NCBI GenBank assembly: GCA_025200525.1
Contig: CM045767.1
Coordinates: 9,531,273 to 9,595,272 of the forward strand
DNA length: 64,000 nucleotides
Direction: 5' to 3'
Origin: Camellia lanceoleosa
Lineage: Eukaryota; Streptophyta; Magnoliopsida; Ericales; Theaceae
The translations under genes and the position numbers were made by a program. Positions 60,936 through 64,000 of the stretch are shown one piece after another. Position 1 is the first letter of the stretch, and each line of letters starts with the position of its first letter. The notes under the pieces were generated by a model. That model was not told the DNA's origin, ran no database searches, and saw nothing but the letters and a program-made list of their open reading frames with translations.

Positions 60936-60960
60936 ACATATATATATATATATATATATG
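60936..60960 (-). promoter_or_regulatory. TA-rich putative promoter for the antisense ORF
   Basis: A (TA)n run lies about 340 bp upstream of the antisense ATG, followed on the minus strand by a CT-rich leader. It could serve as a TATA region, but it may be only a microsatellite. Confidence 0.25.
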
Positions 60961-61051
60961 TTTTGATTATCTATTTTTTGATGCCATTTATCCCTATCAT
61001 TTTCCTCCATCTCCTTCAGATTCTGACCCATAATTTCCTTTTGATAATGTC

Positions 61052-61066
61052 ACAGGGGGAGAAAAC
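61052..61066 (+). other. Additional polypurine-tract-like sequence
   Basis: CACAGGGGGAGAAAACTT stands about 250 bp before the 3' LTR and resembles the real polypurine tract. Internal purine tracts can act as extra plus-strand primers in some elements; here that role is a guess. Confidence 0.35.
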
Positions 61067-61299
61067 TTATGATGTTATGTATTATGGTATTTTTTTTCAA
61101 ATTATGGTATTATTTTCAAACTAATCTAATATTATGTATTTATAGTTTGATATTTTAATCTTATATCATGTCTCTCATTAAAGCTTATTTATTATGCATG
61201 TGTTAACCTATATATTTAAAAATGAATTCAGGGAGCATGATTTGAGGGTGAGTTTTTCTTACTCCAAAATCAAATCAAAAAATTATTGTGTGCCATCAT

Positions 61300-61314
61300 A
61301 AAAAAAGGGGAGAT
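61300..61314 (+). other. Polypurine tract of the SIRE-like element
   Basis: AAAAAAAGGGGAGAT lies immediately before TGTTAG, the start of the 3' LTR, as expected for the plus-strand primer. Confidence 0.9.
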
Positions 61315-62461
61315 TGTTAGACTTATTTATTTTGATGATTTATTTAATTATGTTTTAATTTATTTAAAAGAGAAAAATAGAATCCAAAATTTATTTTGAT
61401 GATTTATTTAATTATATTTTAATTTATTTGAAAGAGAAATAGAATCAAAATTTATTTTGATGATTTATTTCAAGGAGAAAAATAGAATCAAAATTCATTT
61501 TGTCCCATTATTTCTCACCTAAACCTTTATCCTAAATGTTATTAGAATGTATTTAATATTTGATTAAATCAAGAGTTCAAACAGCCCAAAATAAAGGTTC
61601 GAACAGCCCAGCACAGCAGCAAGTCAAAAGATTCAAAAGTTTCAAGTGGAAGATATTCAAATTTGTAATGATGTAGTGGAAAATATTCAAATTAGTAATG
61701 ATAGTGTACAACGGCTATAAATTCAAATGAATACAACGGCTATAAATGGCTATAAGTTTCATTATATATACCAAAACCTCTAATGTAAACAAATTACTAC
61801 AAAAAATCAGAAAATATTCTTTGATCTATAATCACTCACATCTATTCTCTGAAAATTTCTCTGAGAAGTGCTCTTTAATTTTTGTAGGCATCCTCTCTCA
61901 GAAATTATACACTGAGTCTTATAGCATTAAGTTCATCTTTCTTGTGTGAGGTTTACAGAAAATCCAAAGTTTCATTTTTAAATCTATCTTTGAGAGATAA
62001 TTCTTGTAACTTTTTGTGAAAGGAAAAACACATTCTTTTCAACCTTGTAAGAGTGTAGTACATTCAATATTCTTGACTTAGAAAATCTGTGTAAAATCCA
62101 TGGAGGATTGCTCCATTTGTAAAGAGGTTGCTAGCACCCCCATGAAGCTAGAGTATAGTGAAAAATCTCAAGTGAAATTTGAGGAGTGGACGTAGGCTGA
62201 GTTGAAACCGAACCATTATAAACTTGTTTGTCTTTCTCTCCCTTATCTCTTTATTTTATTTAAATTACTGCAGCTATATTTCACATTTACACTGTGCTAA
62301 AATCATTAACTGACATAGTTGTTAGAACACTTGTTTTAATTATTTTTATTTCATTACCTATATTTATCTATTGTGCTAGTCATAATTTTTATTAGGGTAT
62401 TATTAATTTTTAATTGTAAAAACCTAATTTACCCCCCTCTTAGGTTGTCTTTTGGGTAACA
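61315..62461 (+). repeat. 3' LTR of the SIRE-like element
   Basis: 1147 bp, matching 53715-54879. It lacks one ~64-bp unit of the opening minisatellite but has insertions near 61634-61750 relative to the 5' LTR. TATATATA near 61765 is the conserved TATA position. It ends GGGTAACA before the GAATT duplication. Confidence 0.93.
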
Positions 62462-62466
62462 GAATT

Positions 62467-62712
62467 AAATATGTATTATAAAAAATGAATGACTTTCCTT
62501 AAAATTATATTTATCATCAATTTTTAAAAATAAATACGATTCAAACATATTGCTACTAATATGTAATTATTTTTATTTTTATATAAATATTTTATTTAAC
62601 AAGTCCTAAATAGTAAATCATTTGAATCATCAAATTGGTTCCAAAATAGACTTATTAGGGTAAATCCTTTTAGGTAATTTGACGGTGCATTTTATTACCA
62701 ACAATGATATAT
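62467..62712. other. AT-rich noncoding DNA
   Basis: Short interval between the copia element and the possible hAT end; nothing recognised. Confidence 0.45.
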
Positions 62713-62880
62713 CTTAGGGTGTCCGCAGCTTGATTTGGGACGCTTAATTGCTTTGGACTCGCTTGCATTTATGTGGTTTGGGAAAAGTCAACCCACAACC
62801 ACTCAAGAAGGCGATTTATGCGGTTTGTGCGAATAGGGTTCGCGGATATGCAGGCGGTTTGCAGATTAGACTTTTTTTCA
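62713..62880. mobile_element. Possible hAT-type transposon terminus
   Basis: TTAGGGTGTCCGCAGCTTG followed by several GCGGTTTG-like words (GTGGTTTGGG, GCGGTTTGTGCG, GCGGTTTGCAG) resembles the subterminal repeats of plant hAT elements. The other end would lie beyond the window, so this cannot be confirmed here. Confidence 0.3.
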
Positions 62881-63084
62881 AAAATTTATTTTTAAACCTT
62901 TTTTTCTTCTTCCATTTTGTCAATATTTTATTTTGGATCATTTTCCTCTCATTTTCTAAAATGCTCCAACATTAATAATTAACGAATTAAAACTTATAAA
63001 AAACTTTTAAAATAAAAAACACATCAAAATCAATTCGTAATTCAAACAAATTATTCAAAATCCACATTCATCATTAACTGGCAT

Positions 63085-63605
63085 TCATCCTACATTCATC
63101 ATTCCTATACAGATTCAATTCCAATTTCAATAACAAATTCACTGCAGATTCAATTCCAATTTCAATAACAAATTCAATATAGATTCAATTTCCACTTCTC
63201 ACAGATCTATAGGAACATTGCAAAAGCACAGATTCAATTCCAAAAAAAAAAGAAAAAAGAGAGAGATCTGTTTGCATAAACACAGATTCAATTTTTACTT
63301 TTCACAGATCTATTGCTACAAAAAAAAAATCAAATTTAATTCCAAACAAACACAAAGATTCAATTTCCACTTCTCACAGATTTAATAATAGATTTAATTC
63401 CAAAACCACATAATTAATTCCAAAAACACAAATTCAATTCCCAAAAAAAAAAAAAGAAAAAAGAGAGAGATCATAGCATAAACACATATTCAATTTTCAC
63501 TTTTACACAGATCTATTGCTACAAAAAAAAATCATATTTAATTCCAAACAAACACACATTTAATTTCCACTTCTCATAGACAGATCTGTTGATACAAAAA
63601 AAAAA
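63085..63605. repeat. AGATTCAATTCCAATTTC / CACAGATCTATTGC tandem repeats
   Basis: A 40-bp direct duplication at about 63112-63180 is followed by two copies of a ~225-bp unit (about 63222-63400 and 63421-63600), each with an A-run plus GAAAAAAGAGAGAGATC, CATAAACACA, CTTTTCACAGATCTATTGC and CAAACAAACAC. Confidence 0.75.
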
Positions 63606-64000
63606 AAAATCAACAGATCTGATTGCATAAAATAAACAGATCTAATGAGATGAAAGAGTGAGGGAGACGGATCACAGAGAGAGGTCTGATATGTTGCAAA
63701 AAAAATCAAAGATCGAGGAGAGAGAGAGATAGAGAGAGAGAGAGAGAAAGAGGCTTACCTATGAGGTCGATCGGTGCGATGAGAGAATGAGGTTGATCGG
63801 TGCGATGAGAGAGAGTCAATCGGTAGAGATACAAAACCAGAGAGTGAGACTAATTGTAATAACCATTTCCTGCACTATGTTAATTAATCATGATTATGTT
63901 TGTAATTATGTGCTTAAATTGAATTTGGGTGTTAATTATATGATTATATGTGATTTTGGCTTTGTATTTGTTCATCGAGAGGAAAATCATAGAATCAGGC
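63606..64000 (-). other. GA-rich region, possible 5' leader of a minus-strand gene
   Basis: On the minus strand a CT-rich stretch with two copies of CTCTCATCGCACCGATC ends in CCTCATAG followed by the donor-like GTAAGCCTC near 63756. This is the usual look of a noncoding first exon and intron start in a plant gene, but no coding exon is visible below it, so the call is weak. Confidence 0.3.

Larger units (their letters stand above)
53710..62466 (+). mobile_element. Complete, decayed SIRE-like Ty1/copia retrotransposon (8.75 kb)
   Basis: LTRs at 53715-54879 and 61315-62461, both TGTTA...GGTAACA, bounded by the 5-bp target-site duplication GAATT (53710-53714 and 62462-62466). The order inside is primer-binding site, gag, protease, integrase, RT, RNase H, an antisense ORF region and a polypurine tract. 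The long LTRs, total size, GSCCAQILWMK motif in RNase H and the long pol-to-LTR interval point to the SIRE/Maximus lineage by inference. Many Trp and Gln codons have become stops, so the copy is inactive. Confidence 0.95.

Noticed and set aside
60659..61031. Minus-strand ORFs overlapping the upstream part of the antisense ORF
   Set aside because: Hydrophobic low-complexity translations of a CT-rich leader in alternative frames.

Overview
This is AT-rich nuclear DNA from a flowering plant, probably a dicot. The reasons are degenerate Ty1/copia elements primed by initiator tRNA-Met, chromovirus-type solo LTRs, TAA-flanked MITEs, T-rich introns with GT-AG ends, and fragments of two plant gene families. 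A run of exactly 100 N at 48170-48269 shows it is a scaffolded assembly. It is mostly transposon and repeat sequence; no long intact ORF was found.

Layout. 1-8.6 kb: noncoding AT-rich DNA ending in a ~197-bp tandem array of poly(A)-tailed units (7313-8110). 8.6-9.6 kb, minus strand: the 5' exons of an O-fucosyltransferase-family gene whose later exons I cannot find. 10.6-20.5 kb: foldback elements (10577-11378; 14669-16040 with a 42-bp internal minisatellite), a 1297-bp solo LTR with TSD AGTCC (11579-12875), a block whose GT/AC strand bias flips, and a ~2-kb probable solo LTR (18028-20042). 20712-25531: complete but decayed Ty1/copia element on the minus strand, TSD GAAAC. 25.5-30 kb: LTR remnant and AT-rich duplicated DNA.

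30026-30409, minus: a two-exon gene for a 70-residue secreted peptide with a TATA box; the best candidate for an intact gene here. 30.5-34.5 kb: three MITEs and a 235-bp tandem array. 35492-40094, minus: a multi-exon CPBP (CAAX-type) intramembrane protease locus with clear homology but several 1-base indels and a stop codon, so a pseudogene or an error-rich assembly stretch. 42.1-44.0 kb: an unusual array in which AT-rich palindromes alternate with GC-rich spacers. 45.6-53.7 kb: LTR-like and unassigned repeat DNA around the gap.

53715-62461, plus: a complete 8.75-kb SIRE-like Ty1/copia element (1.1-kb LTRs, TSD GAATT) with gag, protease, integrase, RT and RNase H all broken by stops, and an extra antisense coiled-coil ORF between pol and the 3' LTR. 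62.5-64 kb: a possible hAT terminus and a tandem A/GA-rich region that may be the 5' leader of a minus-strand gene.

The parts do not form a pathway. The window is a transposon-rich intergenic landscape with one small candidate gene and two decayed or truncated host genes.
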